Assembly: GCA_963700185.1 (NCBI GenBank)
Contig: CAVOWP010000001.1
Span: 106,658-170,657, forward strand
Length of the DNA stretch: 64,000 nucleotides
Origin: AP-15 sp963700185
GTDB taxonomy: Bacteria; Pseudomonadota; Alphaproteobacteria; ATCC43930; CGMCC-115725
Direction: 5' to 3'
Made by a program: the position numbers and the translations under genes. This document shows positions 27,307-36,324 of the stretch, in pieces (position 1 is the first letter of the stretch; each line of letters opens with the position of its first letter). The notes under the pieces were generated by a model. The model saw nothing but the letters and a program-made list of their open reading frames with translations, was not told where the DNA came from and did no database searches.

Positions 27307-28548
27307 CTACAGGTTCATGAAACGGCGGTAGGTGCGCCAGAAACCGCGCACCGAGGTCTCGGTCGTTCGCGTCTTCGGCGACGGCCCGACCTCGCGCCCG
27401 CCCATTTCGATGATTGCCGTCTGCTCGCGCTCGCCGCGGATCGCCTTCTGCACGAACTCGCCGATCGCGCCGTCCTCGAGCGAAATGAGCCCCGCCGGCC
27501 CGAACAGATTGCTCTGCCGCAAGCGGATGCGGGCCTTGCGCTCGTCATCCTCGTCAAAGCCGAGAAAGGTCCAGAAGAGCTCGGACTCAAATGGCCCTCT
27601 CGGCACCATCTGGCGGATCGCCACTGTGTTGAGGCTCTGCTGCAGGTTGAGGCAGGGGAACAGCGTCATGATCGAATTGGTGATGCCGTCATCCCACTCG
27701 ACCCAGTCTTCGATAAGCCGCGGGTCGGCGAGGGCATCGCCGACCTCGTTGGCGCGCAATACCGCATTGTCGTAATCGGTGCTTGTACTGTCGGTATGGC
27801 GGCGGGCGTAGACGAGATGGTGCCAGCCGGCCTCGTCCATATCGATGCCGCCTTCGGCGGACAATCGGTTCAGCTTGAACATCGTAGCAAAGGAATGCAG
27901 CAGGCTCGGGTGGTAGGTGTCGCGTGAATTCTCGGCGTAGAGCTTCCAATTGCAGTGCATTGTCTGGCTGCAGCGGCCGAGAATGCGGTAGGGCCGGTTC
28001 AGCGTGCGCTCGACATGGGCGACGAGGCGAGGCCCGAGAAACTCGTCGAGCGGCCGCACCGCCCGGGTGAACGAGCCGAAAATCATCCCGCGGATCGTCG
28101 CGACCTCGAGGCGCACGAGCGAATGCTTGGACAGCTCGAAATCGGCCGGCATGCCGCCTTGTCCGCGCACACCATGGCGGAAGGCGACACTCTTGAGATT
28201 GCCATCGAAGTCGTAGACCCAGTTGTGATAGGGGCAAGTCAGCTCCGACAGGTGCCCTGAGGGCCGATAGCAGATCGTCGAGCCCTTGTGCGCGCAGCGG
28301 TTGACCAGCGCGTTGATGCCGCCCTCGGCGGTGCGCAGGACGATGACGGGCGAGTTGCCGACCTGACTGGTGATGTAATCTCCGGCTGACGGGATCTGGA
28401 CTTCCAGGCCCAGGTAGTTCCAGACCGGGCCGTGGAAGATCAGCCTCTGCTCGGCCTCGTAGAGGTCTGCGTCCTCATAGACGAAATAGGGCACACGCGT
28501 GGCTCCTTCGTCGGGCCAGGCATGGCGCGAGTTCGTTCCTCCGGTCAT
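27307..28548 (-). CDS. Rieske-type ring-hydroxylating oxygenase, large (alpha) subunit
   Basis: I chose ATG 28548 because GGAGGATC lies just upstream; longer frames have no domain content. The Rieske [2Fe-2S] site is CAHKGS (Cys85, His87) with CPYHNW (Cys105, His108). The mononuclear iron site follows as DTYHPSLLH, giving two His, preceded by NWKLYAENSR. It hydroxylates an aromatic ring using electrons from a reductase that is not encoded nearby. The subunit is full length at 413 residues. The pair probably belongs to a degradation pathway together with the surrounding monooxygenases. Confidence 0.93.
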   Translation of the reverse strand: MTGGTNSRHAWPDEGATRVPYFVYEDADLYEAEQRLIFHGPVWNYLGLEVQIPSAGDYITSQVGNSPVIVLRTAEGGINALVNRCAHKGSTICYRPSGHLSELTCPYHNWVYDFDGNLKSVAFRHGVRGQGGMPADFELSKHSLVRLEVATIRGMIFGSFTRAVRPLDEFLGPRLVAHVERTLNRPYRILGRCSQTMHCNWKLYAENSRDTYHPSLLHSFATMFKLNRLSAEGGIDMDEAGWHHLVYARRHTDSTSTDYDNAVLRANEVGDALADPRLIEDWVEWDDGITNSIMTLFPCLNLQQSLNTVAIRQMVPRGPFESELFWTFLGFDEDDERKARIRLRQSNLFGPAGLISLEDGAIGEFVQKAIRGEREQTAIIEMGGREVGPSPKTRTTETSVRGFWRTYRRFMNL

Positions 28549-28852
28549 CGCCGATCCTCCGCCGGTCGTCCGAAGCGGCCGCAAGAGGTCACGTCCGTCA
28601 AGCTGGTGGAGATTCGAGGCTGAAGATGAGGCGCCACGGGTCGGCGAGCATGGTGGAAAGTCGTCTGCGTTCGGTGCACCGCAGGGGCAGCGCGATCGAC
28701 GGCATGGCGGATTGTGCTGCGACCGGAGGGCCACTATCAAGCCCTGCGCCTTCGGCGCACCGCTGCGCGGCTGCGGGGCTTGACAGCGGCCCTCCGGTCG
28801 AGCGTTTGGCATCCATGCCGTTCGACGTCGCAGTGGATCGCTTGAAGTTTGG
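28549..28852. other. Intergenic region with long inverted repeat
   Basis: Only the inverted repeat at 28721-28799 is notable. It separates the dioxygenase operon from the IS256 transposase. Confidence 0.5.
28721..28799. repeat. Inverted repeat with 24-bp arms
   Basis: GACCGGAGGGCCACTATCAA with GCCC at 28721-28744 pairs with GGGCTTGACAGCGGCCCTCC and GGTC at 28776-28799, with two mismatches. The 31-nt loop is itself self-complementary (TGCGCC and GGCGCA). It could be a strong transcription terminator or a small non-autonomous element next to the IS256 copy. Confidence 0.7.
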
Positions 28853-30058
28853 CTAGGCCGCGCATGGGATCTGGCGAGGATCGGCGGCGTCGGGCGCAGC
28901 GCTCAGCTCGGCCATCGCTTCGACCTGCATGTAGCGGTGCTGCAACTGCCACTCGTCGTTTTGCTCGAGCAGCACCGCGCCGATCAGCCGGATAATGGCG
29001 GCTTCATTGGGGAAGATGCCGACGACATCGGCGCGGCGTTTGACTTCTTTGTTGAGCCGTTCCAGCGGGTTGGTGCTGTGCAATTTGCTGCGGTGCTGCT
29101 CGGGAAAGTCGAGATAGGACAGCACATCGGTCTCGCTGTCGTCGATGAACGCCGCGAGCTTCGGCCATTTCGGCCGCAATTGGTCGGCGACATGGCGCAG
29201 CATCGCGCTGGCTTGGGACCGGTCCGGCTGCAGAAAGGCCTGGCGCAGCGCCGCCGCCGCCATGCTCTGCTGGGTCTTGGGGACATAGGCGAGGGCGTTG
29301 CGCATCCAATGCACGCGGCAGCGCTGCCAGCCGGCGCCGAACACCCGCCGGATCGCCGCTTTGAGCCCCTCATGGGCATCGGAGATCACCAGCTTGACCC
29401 CGCGCAGCCCGCGCCGCGTCAGGCTCTTCAGAAAGCTCGACCAGAAGGTCTCAGCCTCCGAGGGTCCAATATGCAGGCCGACAATCTCGCGCCGGCCGTC
29501 AGTGTTGGCGGCGACTGCGATTATTGCCGCGACCGAGACGATGCGGCCGCCCTCGCGTTGCTTCAGGTAGGTGGCGTCGAGCCACAGATACCGCCACTCG
29601 CCGGCGAGCGGGCGGTCGAGGAAGGCGTGCACGCGCTCGTCGATCTCCTTACAGAGCTTGGAAACCTGCGACTTGCTGATCCCCGACAGCCCCATCGCCT
29701 GCACCAGATCGTCGACCCGCCGGGTCGAGACGCCGCCGATCCAGGCCTCCTGGATCACTGCGATCAGCGCCTTCTCCGAGCTCTTGCGAGCTTCCAGAAA
29801 CGGTGGGAAATAGCTCCCTTGGCGCAATTTCGGGATGCGCAGCTGCAGGGCGCCTAGCCGGGTGTCGAGCGTGCGGTCGCGGTGACCGTTGCGCCAGGTG
29901 GTCCGCTCGCCGTTGCGCTCGTAACGCCCGGCGCCGATCAGCCCCTCGACATCGGTCTCCATCAGCAATTGCAGCACCGCCTCTGCCACGGCTCGCAGAA
30001 AATCTCCCTCACCAGCCTTCTCCAGCAGCTCGGCCAGTACCAATCTCTCTTCGGTCAT
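28853..30058 (-). CDS. IS256-family transposase (mutator type)
   Basis: The ATG at 30058 (MTEERLVLAELLEKAGEGDF) is the normal family start. Landmarks are RNGHRDRTLDTRLGALQLRI, GGVSTRRVDDLVQAMGLSGI, LWLDATYLKQREGGRIVSVA (first Asp), KLVISDAHEGLKAAIRRVFG (second Asp with SDAHEGL) and HSTNPLERLNKEVKRRADVV with the catalytic Glu. At 401 residues it is intact and probably active. Terminal repeats were not fixed; the upstream end is near GACTGTTCTGAAACTCCACC at about 30155. Confidence 0.94.
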   Translation of the reverse strand: MTEERLVLAELLEKAGEGDFLRAVAEAVLQLLMETDVEGLIGAGRYERNGERTTWRNGHRDRTLDTRLGALQLRIPKLRQGSYFPPFLEARKSSEKALIAVIQEAWIGGVSTRRVDDLVQAMGLSGISKSQVSKLCKEIDERVHAFLDRPLAGEWRYLWLDATYLKQREGGRIVSVAAIIAVAANTDGRREIVGLHIGPSEAETFWSSFLKSLTRRGLRGVKLVISDAHEGLKAAIRRVFGAGWQRCRVHWMRNALAYVPKTQQSMAAAALRQAFLQPDRSQASAMLRHVADQLRPKWPKLAAFIDDSETDVLSYLDFPEQHRSKLHSTNPLERLNKEVKRRADVVGIFPNEAAIIRLIGAVLLEQNDEWQLQHRYMQVEAMAELSAAPDAADPRQIPCAA

Positions 30059-30274
30059 CGGGTCCTCTTGCGCTTCAGGTTGAAGTCTCACAACTCCACC
30101 TTAGCCGTCCGGACCGATGGCCACCTCAACTCCGCCGCAGACCCACACTGCGGACTGTTCTGAAACTCCACCACCTCCGTGGACGCTAACCCGCAAGACA
30201 TGTGCCAAGGCAATAATGGCACACTTCCTGCGAGCTAGATCGCGACCTCTTAGCCCGCTCGCGGAGAGAAAGCG
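30059..30274. other. IS256 end and upstream region
   Basis: It contains the presumed IS256 terminus and the upstream region of the next gene (GCGGAGAGAAAGCG before ATG 30275). Confidence 0.4.
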
Positions 30275-31370
30275 ATGAGTATCACACGCCGGTTATCGCG
30301 CCGCCGATTTTTGAGAAGTCTCGGGTATCACCGCGGGCGGTCTCACCTTGCCCCGCCTCGTCTTTGCGCAAAACAAGAAAGCCGTTCACTTCACCCTGCC
30401 TTGGGTCGCCGAGGGCAGCAATCTCTTCACTTTTGTCGCCAAGGGCATGGGCTTCTGGGAGAAGCACGGGCTCGATGTCGACATCGCGCGCGGTTCCGGT
30501 TCCGTCGCCGCGGCGCAGGCGATCGGAGAAGCCCGGTTCGATTTCGGCATGTGCTCGCCTTCCGCCGCGATCCTTCAAGCCACCAAAGGGCTACCGACTG
30601 TGGCGCTCGCTGCCTGCGCATATGACGCGACGATGGGCATCGGGATGCTGATCGACGGGCCGATCAAGACCCCGAAAGACCTCGAAGGCAGACAGTTGGC
30701 CTCGACGGTAACCTCGGGCGAGTATCCCTTCCTGCCGGCCTTTGCCGAAAATGCCGGCTTCGATCTGGCGAAGGTCACGCGCATTCAGGTCGACAACAAG
30801 GTGCGCGACCGGCTGCTGCCCGAAGGCAAAGTCGATGCAATCTCGGGATATGCCAGCAGCGCGATGCCGACCTACATCGCCAGCGGGGTGAAGGCGCGGT
30901 TCATGCTGTTCAGCGATTTCGGCTTGCTCAACTACGGCACCGCCGTGATGACCCAGCCGAAACGGCTCGCCGAGGAGCCGGAATTATGCGCCGCGTTCGT
31001 CGATGGGGCTCTGCAAGGCCTGAAGGCGACGATGCTCGATCCCGCCGAGGCCATGAAGCTTTTTTTCAAGCAGGTGCCGGAAATGGCGCTCGCGACCCAG
31101 GCGCGCGAGCAGATCAGGGTCTGCACCGGCATCAACATCTTTGTCAGTGCGCGCGACGTCATCAGGACCAATGGCATGGGCTATATGGAGCCCAAGGACT
31201 ACGAGGTGATGACCGATCTGGTGATGAAATACATCGCACGCGACACCGACAAGCGGCCGGCCGTTGCCGACATGATGACCAACCGATTTGCCGGCACCAT
31301 CGAGATCACGCCAGCGGAATGGGAGCAGACGCAGAAGAACGCGCAGGAATTCCGCCCCTATGTGAGCTAA
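30275..31370 (+). CDS. NMT1/THI5-like ABC substrate-binding protein, Tat signal, one-base frameshift
   Basis: GAGAGAAAGCG precedes the ATG at 30275, and the first residues MSITRRLSRRRFLRSLG are a twin-arginine signal. One extra G in the GGG run at 30323-30325 throws the frame. With it removed the reading continues ITAGGLTLPRLVFAQNKKAV into the intact domain. The domain has the NMT1 pattern: KGMGFWEKHGLDVDIARGSG, RFDFGMCSPSAAILQATKGL and IKTPKDLEGRQLASTVTSGE. It would deliver a nitrogenous or aromatic substrate to an ABC importer; the adjacent ATPase gene is reduced to a fragment. Confidence 0.88.
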
Positions 31371-31420
31371 AGGCGAAGCCTGGCACGTCTCTTGCCGGGG
31401 GTCACCTCGGGAGCGATCCA

Positions 31421-31563
31421 TGCTCGTCGTCGCACGCCAGCCTTACGTCCAGGCCGCCGAGGTCAGCAAGATCTACCGCTACGGCACGCCGAATGCGGTC
31501 GAGGCGGTCAGCTCGGTCAGCTTTTCCGTGTCGCGCGGCCAGTTTGTCGCAATCTTGGGGCCG
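31421..31563 (+). pseudogene. ABC transporter ATPase, N-terminal fragment
   Basis: MLVVARQPYVQAAEVSKIYR and then SVSFSVSRGQFVAILGP follow the nitrate/sulfonate-type ATPase up to the Walker A motif, of which only G-P is left. At about 31563 the sequence switches to the antisense of the serine hydrolase gene. It lies 50 bp after the binding protein, so it marks what was once a transport operon. Confidence 0.8.
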
Positions 31564-32568
31564 TGCCCGCGTTGATGTCGCCGATCTGATTGCGGTCCAT
31601 CAGCGCGACGGTTTCGGGCCGCAACAGCCGGGCGCCGTTGAAGCTGCCCTGATGCAATAACATCTGCAGAAAAACCAGATAATCGCGGCCGGTCGAAAAG
31701 AGACCGCCACCGCCGCTCCAAAACTCGCGCCACGGCGGATCCGTCGCCGTTGTTGGCTCCAGAGATCCGTCGGGCTTGCGCTGGTGCACGCTGACGAGCC
31801 GCGACTGCTGGGCGGTCGTAATCACGTAGTCAGTGTCGGTCATGCCGAGTGGCGAAAAGATGTGCTGGCGGAAATAGACTTCGAGCGGCTGGCCGCTGAC
31901 TGCTTCGACCGCGCGGCCGGCCCAGTCGAGATTGATGCCGTATTCCCAACGGTCGCCTGGGTCGAACACCAGCGGTAGCCTCAATGAGGCGAGCTTACCG
32001 GTCGCCGCCGACGGCGTGCCGCTGACCTTGACATAGCGGATCAAATTCGGGTCCCAGATCTCATAGCCGAAGCCAGCTGTGTGGGTTAATAGGTGCCGCA
32101 GCGTGATCGGGCGCTTGGCCGGCCGCAGGCGAGGGGCGCCCGCATCGTCGAAGCCTTCGAGTACCTGCGGTGCGGCCAATTCCGGCAGGACGTTGCCGAC
32201 CGGCTGATCCAGTTGCAACTTATCCTGCTCGACGAGCTGCATCGCCGCGACCGAGGTCACCGCCTTGGTCATCGAGGCGAGCCTGAAGATGTATCGAGGG
32301 TCATGTCCGGACCCGCCGAGAGATCGCGGGTACCGAAAGCGCCCTCATAGAAGACACCCTTGTCGGTCGCCGCGACGGCAACGACACCCGGCACTTCCTT
32401 GGCTTCGGTCGCCCGGCGCAGGACCGCGTCGATCTGCGCATGTGGCTGCCCCGCGCCAGCCCTTCCTTGCGCTGCAGCGAGCCCGATCGTCGGGCCGAGC
32501 GAAGCGACGGCGGTGAGAGCTCCTGCGGTCTTGAGAATTTCGCGCCGGCTTTGCTGCCTTCCGGTCAT
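31564..32568 (-). pseudogene. Serine hydrolase, beta-lactamase class C fold, frameshifted and 3'-truncated
   Basis: The ATG at 32568, with AGGAGG upstream, opens a twin-arginine signal (GRQQSRREILKTAGALTAVA). After GPDMTLDT one base is missing near 32294, and the next frame gives IFRLASMTKAVTSVAAMQLV with the catalytic S-x-x-K (SMTK). It continues through PITLRHLLTHTAGFGYEIWD and EYGINLDWAGRAVEAVSGQP, which holds the Y-x-N (YGIN). The end is cut at 31564 by the ATPase fragment, losing the last part of the fold. Family members act as esterases or peptidases. Confidence 0.85.
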
Positions 32569-33066
32569 CGGCTTTTTCCTCCTGTTAGGTTTTGCACCGA
32601 CATTTCCCAGATGGTCGGCCATGAGGACGATGGTCGGCCTCTTGACTTTCCCTGGCAACAAAATTGAGCGCACCGGTGACGGTCGAAACGTCGGGCCGCT
32701 CGTCCTGGTGATGCCGGAACCCGAGCGTTCCTGAAAAGTCGGGGTCTTGGTAGAGACTCACCGCTGGAGGGAACCGGATTCGAACCGTCAGCGCGAGCTC
32801 TATTTCGCCGGCATCGGCGGGGTCGGGTACACCTTTGGCGGCGCGCATCGGGTCGCCGGGCTGGAGAGCGAAGGCGGCACCCGGAGCTGTTCGCGATCAT
32901 CGCCGCCGCAAAGCGCCGCAATATCCGCCACCTTATGCCAGGCAAATCAAAGCGGCATGTCGTAATTGTCTTTTAGGATGCCGTGGACATCGCCACCAGT
33001 GAGGTCAGCCCTTATCATCTAGCCAGAGCAGCCGGCCACCCCCTGGCAAGAATAGAAGGACAGACG
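32569..33066. other. Divergent region with repeat copy 8
   Basis: Apart from the repeat at 32754-32800, a plus-strand tail (ELFAIIAAAKRRNIRHLMPG, then KSKRHVVIVF) ends near 32975 and may be the C-terminus of a lost gene. I do not recognise it. Confidence 0.35.
32754..32800 (-). repeat. tRNA-Ser-like 3'-half repeat, copy 8
   Basis: The minus strand reads GACGGTTCGAATCCGGTTCC, then CTCCAGCGGTGAG. The part before the T-arm is shorter than in other copies. Confidence 0.65.
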
Positions 33067-33969
33067 ATGAAGGCGACCACGAGCCCGATCTATCGCTGGC
33101 GCGTAGGCCAGGTGGAAATCACCCGCGTGCTCGAGTTCGAGGCTGCGCTGTTCGAGCCGGCCGTCATTCATCCCGAAATGTCCCCAGAGATCCTTGAGCG
33201 CCATCGGCACTGGCTCACCCCCACGTTAATGGACCCGGTCCGCGGTCTGATGATCTTCGCGTTTCACAGTACCGTCATCAAGACCCCGTACGCGACGATC
33301 CTGATCGACACCTGCTCGGGCAACGACAAGGAGCGTCCGCACAAGCTGCGCTATCACAAGAAGGACTGGCCCTATCTCGCCAATCTCGCCGCAGCCGGCT
33401 TTGCACCAGAGGACATCGACTATGTACTGTGCACGCATCTGCACGCCGATCATGTCGGCTGGAACACGCGGCTCCTCAACGGCCGATGGGTCCCAACCTT
33501 CCCGAATGCCCGCTATCTGTTCGCCCGGGAGGAATGGGAGCATTGGCGGGTGGCTGAATGGCGAGCCGCATACACGACCGATCCCTATTATGAGGACAGC
33601 CTGTTGCCGGTCATGGAGAGTGGCCAGGCCGAGCTTGTAGCTACCGACTACGCCTTTGACGACACCGTGCGGATCGAGTCATGGCCGGGACACACGCCCG
33701 GGCATGTCTGCGTTGTGGTGGGGTCGGCGCAACCGTCAGCGGTTCTCAGCGGCGATATCATGCATACGCCGCTGCAATGCGCCGAGCCCCAGTTGAACAG
33801 CTGTTTTTGCGTCGGCGCGGAAATGGCGCGCGCGACGCGGCGACGCTTTCTTCAGACCTTTGCCGATAGCCCTGTGATGGTCATCCCAGCCCATTTCCCG
33901 ACGCCGACCGCGGGCTGGATACGGTCTCATGATCGATCTTTCCGCTTCCACTTCGACCGCGTGCGATGA
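33067..33969 (+). CDS. MBL-fold metallo-hydrolase
   Basis: The ATG at 33067 with AAGGACAG upstream is preferred over 32983. The zinc site is THLHADHVGWNT (H-x-H-x-D-H), followed by further ligands in ESWPGHTPGHVCVV (His) and VLSGDIMHTP (Asp) and HFPTPTAG (His), so both metal ions can be bound. At 300 residues it resembles the lactonase or arylsulfatase-like hydrolases of catabolic clusters. The substrate is not known. It stands alone between repeat copies 8 and 9. Confidence 0.88.
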   Translation: MKATTSPIYRWRVGQVEITRVLEFEAALFEPAVIHPEMSPEILERHRHWLTPTLMDPVRGLMIFAFHSTVIKTPYATILIDTCSGNDKERPHKLRYHKKDWPYLANLAAAGFAPEDIDYVLCTHLHADHVGWNTRLLNGRWVPTFPNARYLFAREEWEHWRVAEWRAAYTTDPYYEDSLLPVMESGQAELVATDYAFDDTVRIESWPGHTPGHVCVVVGSAQPSAVLSGDIMHTPLQCAEPQLNSCFCVGAEMARATRRRFLQTFADSPVMVIPAHFPTPTAGWIRSHDRSFRFHFDRVR

Positions 33970-34044
33970 AATCGGCAATAGCGGCAGGCGTACAATTTCT
34001 CCTTCCGACCTGTTAGAACTTCCACCTGCCGCACGGTTCGTTGT

Positions 34045-34088
34045 TGACTCCCCGCTGGAGGAAGCCGGATTCGAACCCTCGGTCCCGC
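34045..34088 (-). repeat. tRNA-Ser-like 3'-half repeat, copy 9
   Basis: The minus strand reads GGGACCGAGGGTTCGAATCC, then GGCTTCCTCC and AGCGGGGAGTC. It is the inverted partner of copy 10. Confidence 0.8.
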
Positions 34089-34147
34089 TCGGAAGGGGGC
34101 ATGCTGGAAAGGTCGACCAAACGGTCTCGACGAGTAGGCTCTTCTTC

Positions 34148-34193
34148 ACGGGGGATCGAGGGTTCGAATCCGGCTCCCTCCAGCGGCGAGTCC
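34148..34193 (+). repeat. tRNA-Ser-like 3'-half repeat, copy 10
   Basis: It reads ACGGGGGATCGAGGGTTCGA, then ATCCGGCTCCCTCC and AGCGGCGAGTC. It is the inverted partner of copy 9. Confidence 0.8.
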
Positions 34194-34218
34194 GTCTCTC
34201 GTGGGCTAGGCGCTCTAC

Positions 34219-34745
34219 TTAGCGCCGAAACGGTGACTCCGCCGCCAAAAAGGCGGCGAATTCGTCGCTGTAGTCGGGGTGCCAGCGCGACAGCGCCGGG
34301 CGGTTGCGGATGATGTCCTCCGCGGCCCACAGCATGCGCCGGTTGTCGATGTCTCGGGTCACATCGTTATCGGGGCAGATGATGTAGAAGTCACCGACCG
34401 CCATTCCGGCGACGAGCATGTCAATGACCTGCTCGGGCAGCCAGGAGCCAGGCGGCTTGGTGGTTCTGCCGCGTTGTGTCATGCCGGTGAAAGTCGAGCC
34501 CGGCACCAAGAGATGCGCGGTAATCCGACAGCCCTCGACGTTACGCAATGCGTGGGCGAGCCCTTCGGTCAGCAGCTTCACACCAGCTTTCGATATGTTG
34601 TAGGCCGTGTCGCCGGGCGGGCAGGTGATCCCTTGCTTGGAGCCGGTATTGACGATCGCACAAGGTGAGTGCTGATCGATCATTGCCTGCGTGAAACTCT
34701 GAACGCCATTGATGACGGTAGAGTCGGAGTGTGACGCGGGTGGCT
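34219..34745 (-). pseudogene. Short-chain dehydrogenase/reductase, N-truncated
   Basis: VINGVQSFTQAMIDQHSPCA, then IVNTGSKQGITCPPGDTAYN with the catalytic Ser, and AYNISKAGVKLLTEGLAHAL with the Y-x-x-x-K pair show an SDR. The N-terminal nucleotide-binding T-G-x-x-x-G-x-G half is gone; its place is taken by the end of a group II intron at about 34790. The C-terminus looks complete (DEFAAFLAAESPFRR). Confidence 0.82.
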
Positions 34746-34789
34746 TTAGGTCGACCATATCTGTTGCCGCCCCTTTCGTCTGGCGGTGC

Positions 34790-35115
34790 CTCACTAGGTC
34801 GCCCGTTGTTCCCGTTTTCACACCCCGCTCATCGAACCGGACATGCAGATCTCCCGCATCCGGCTCTCGGACAAGACTTCACGCCTTCACCCACGACGGG
34901 CCGCGTCCAAGCTGTGTCAGGCGTACGAGCCGGAAGTGCCCGTAAAGGTGCGCGAGTGGATAGCTCCCGCCCTTGCGTCGCCTGACGTTGTGCTTGGATC
35001 GGAGCCACCGGCGCAACCGCACGGCCGTGTAGTTGTCGAGCGCGCGATACGCTTTGCGGGTGGTGCCGATACTAAAGTAATTGGCCCATCCGCGAAGTGC
35101 GCGGTTCAACATGTC
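34790..35115 (-). mobile_element. Group II intron 3' remnant with maturase tail
   Basis: On the minus strand LNRALRGWANYFSIGTTRKA, then RLRRWLRSKHNVRRRKGGSY and HFRLVRLTQLGRGPSWVKA are the C-terminal maturase domain of a large intron-encoded protein. It is followed by a domain V-like GAGCCGGATGCGGGAGATC and matching TCCGGTTC. The reverse transcriptase part is missing. At its upstream edge it meets a truncated IS3 transposase directly. Confidence 0.8.
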
Positions 35116-35774
35116 CACGGCGGTCGGCTATGCGAGCGGGTGACGCCAAGATCTGCCAGCAGCAGCGCGGTGGCTTTGGCCTTCATCGGTGCACCGCGAT
35201 CTGCGTGCAGTGTGAGCTGGCCGTATGGCACTCGGTGCTTTGCAATCGCCTCATCGAGCAATGGCTTGAACAGGGCCGCACTTTCCGCATCGGCCACACA
35301 CCAGCCGACCACGCGTCGGCTGAAGATGTCGAGGATGACATAGAGATAGAAATACGTCCATTTCGCCGGCCCCATCAGCTTGGTGATGTCCCAGGACCAG
35401 ACCTGATTGGGGCCTTCCGCCAGCAGCTCGGGCTTCTGATAGACGGGGTGGCGCAGCTGAGCGCGGCGTTCGCGCACTTCGGCGTGCTGCTCGAGGATGC
35501 GATACATCGTGCGGATCGAGCAGTGGTAGATGCCCTGATCGAGCAGGGTGGCGTAGACTTCCGCCGGCGCTTGGTCGACGAAACCTGGCGCATGCAATAA
35601 GTCCAGAACCGCCTGCTGTTGTGGGATAGTCAGCGCCCTGGCTGGCCGAGCTCGCGGGTGGCGGACCGCCGCCGGTGCGGCCAGAATGGCGCGTCGCCGC
35701 TGAACGGTGGCGCGCGAGACCCCCAGCGCGGCACAGGCCATGGCAGTCATGCGGTTGGCCGGCGCGAGCGCCAC
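35116..35774 (-). pseudogene. IS3-family transposase orfB, 3'-truncated
   Basis: The integrase-core frame has a helix-turn-helix (AALGVSRATVQRRRA), the HTH_21 segment (YATLLDQGIYHCSIRTMYRI), and then PNQVWSWDITKLMGPAKWTY with the first Asp and HADRGAPMKAKATALLLADL with the second. It stops at LGVTRSHSRP, where the group II remnant begins, so the final Glu (normally about 40 residues later) is lost. About 222 of 340 residues remain. Confidence 0.88.
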
Positions 35775-35785
35775 GATGGCCGCTG

Positions 35786-36253
35786 TCAGGGCTCGCCGTC
35801 GCTCGGCGCCAACGGGATACCCAGCAGTTCCGCAACTTTTTTTTGCACGTCGATGATGGCCTCGGCGCGGGCCAACCGCCGCGTCAGACGCGCATTCTCC
35901 TGCTGAACAAAAGCGAGTTCGCCCGCCAGCGGGTTGGGCTCGGCGGTTTTCGGGCCGCGCTTGACCGGAACCAGAGCGCCAAAGGCCCCGGCCGCGCGAA
36001 GCCTACGCCAGTCGCCGAGCGTCGAAGAGTAAATGCCCTCGCGACGCAAAATCGCGCCAACCCCACCGGTGTCGGCGGCCCGATCGGTCTCGGTCAGGAT
36101 GCGCAACTTGTCCTGGGCAGTGAACGTCCGTCGCCGCGGGCGATTGGAGAGTTCGGGTGACGCAGCGCACGGCGCCGGTACAACCGTCGGTCTGCGCAAA
36201 CCGACCGTGACGGCGCCACCTGCTGGATTAATCGGCTTCGGGAGCATGGGCAT
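35786..36253 (-). CDS. IS3-family transposase orfA
   Basis: The protein has the IS3 orfA helix-turn-helix (RRRTFTAQDKLRILTETDRA and LRREGIYSSTLGDWRRLRAA) and a leucine-zipper-like helix (ELAFVQQENARLTRRLARAE). It ends 12 bp before orfB. orfA and orfB are normally joined by a frameshift into the active transposase. It is full length but its partner is broken. Confidence 0.88.
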   Translation of the reverse strand: MPMLPKPINPAGGAVTVGLRRPTVVPAPCAASPELSNRPRRRTFTAQDKLRILTETDRAADTGGVGAILRREGIYSSTLGDWRRLRAAGAFGALVPVKRGPKTAEPNPLAGELAFVQQENARLTRRLARAEAIIDVQKKVAELLGIPLAPSDGEP

Positions 36254-36324
36254 GAGTGAGATGATCCTTCTGCGCCCTCAAGTCTAAATATTCCCGGGCT
36301 AAGATGTCTCACTTTCATTGGCAC

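Larger units (their letters stand above)
33970..34218. other. Intergenic region with inverted pair of repeats 9 and 10
   Basis: Two copies of the tRNA-Ser-like repeat face each other 59 bp apart, so a transcript could fold into a hairpin with arms of about 40 nt. No gene is seen. Confidence 0.55.

Noticed and set aside
31517..31563. Continuation of the serine hydrolase frame to 31517
   Set aside because: The last 15 codons are antisense to the ABC ATPase fragment, so the hydrolase homology ends at the joint.
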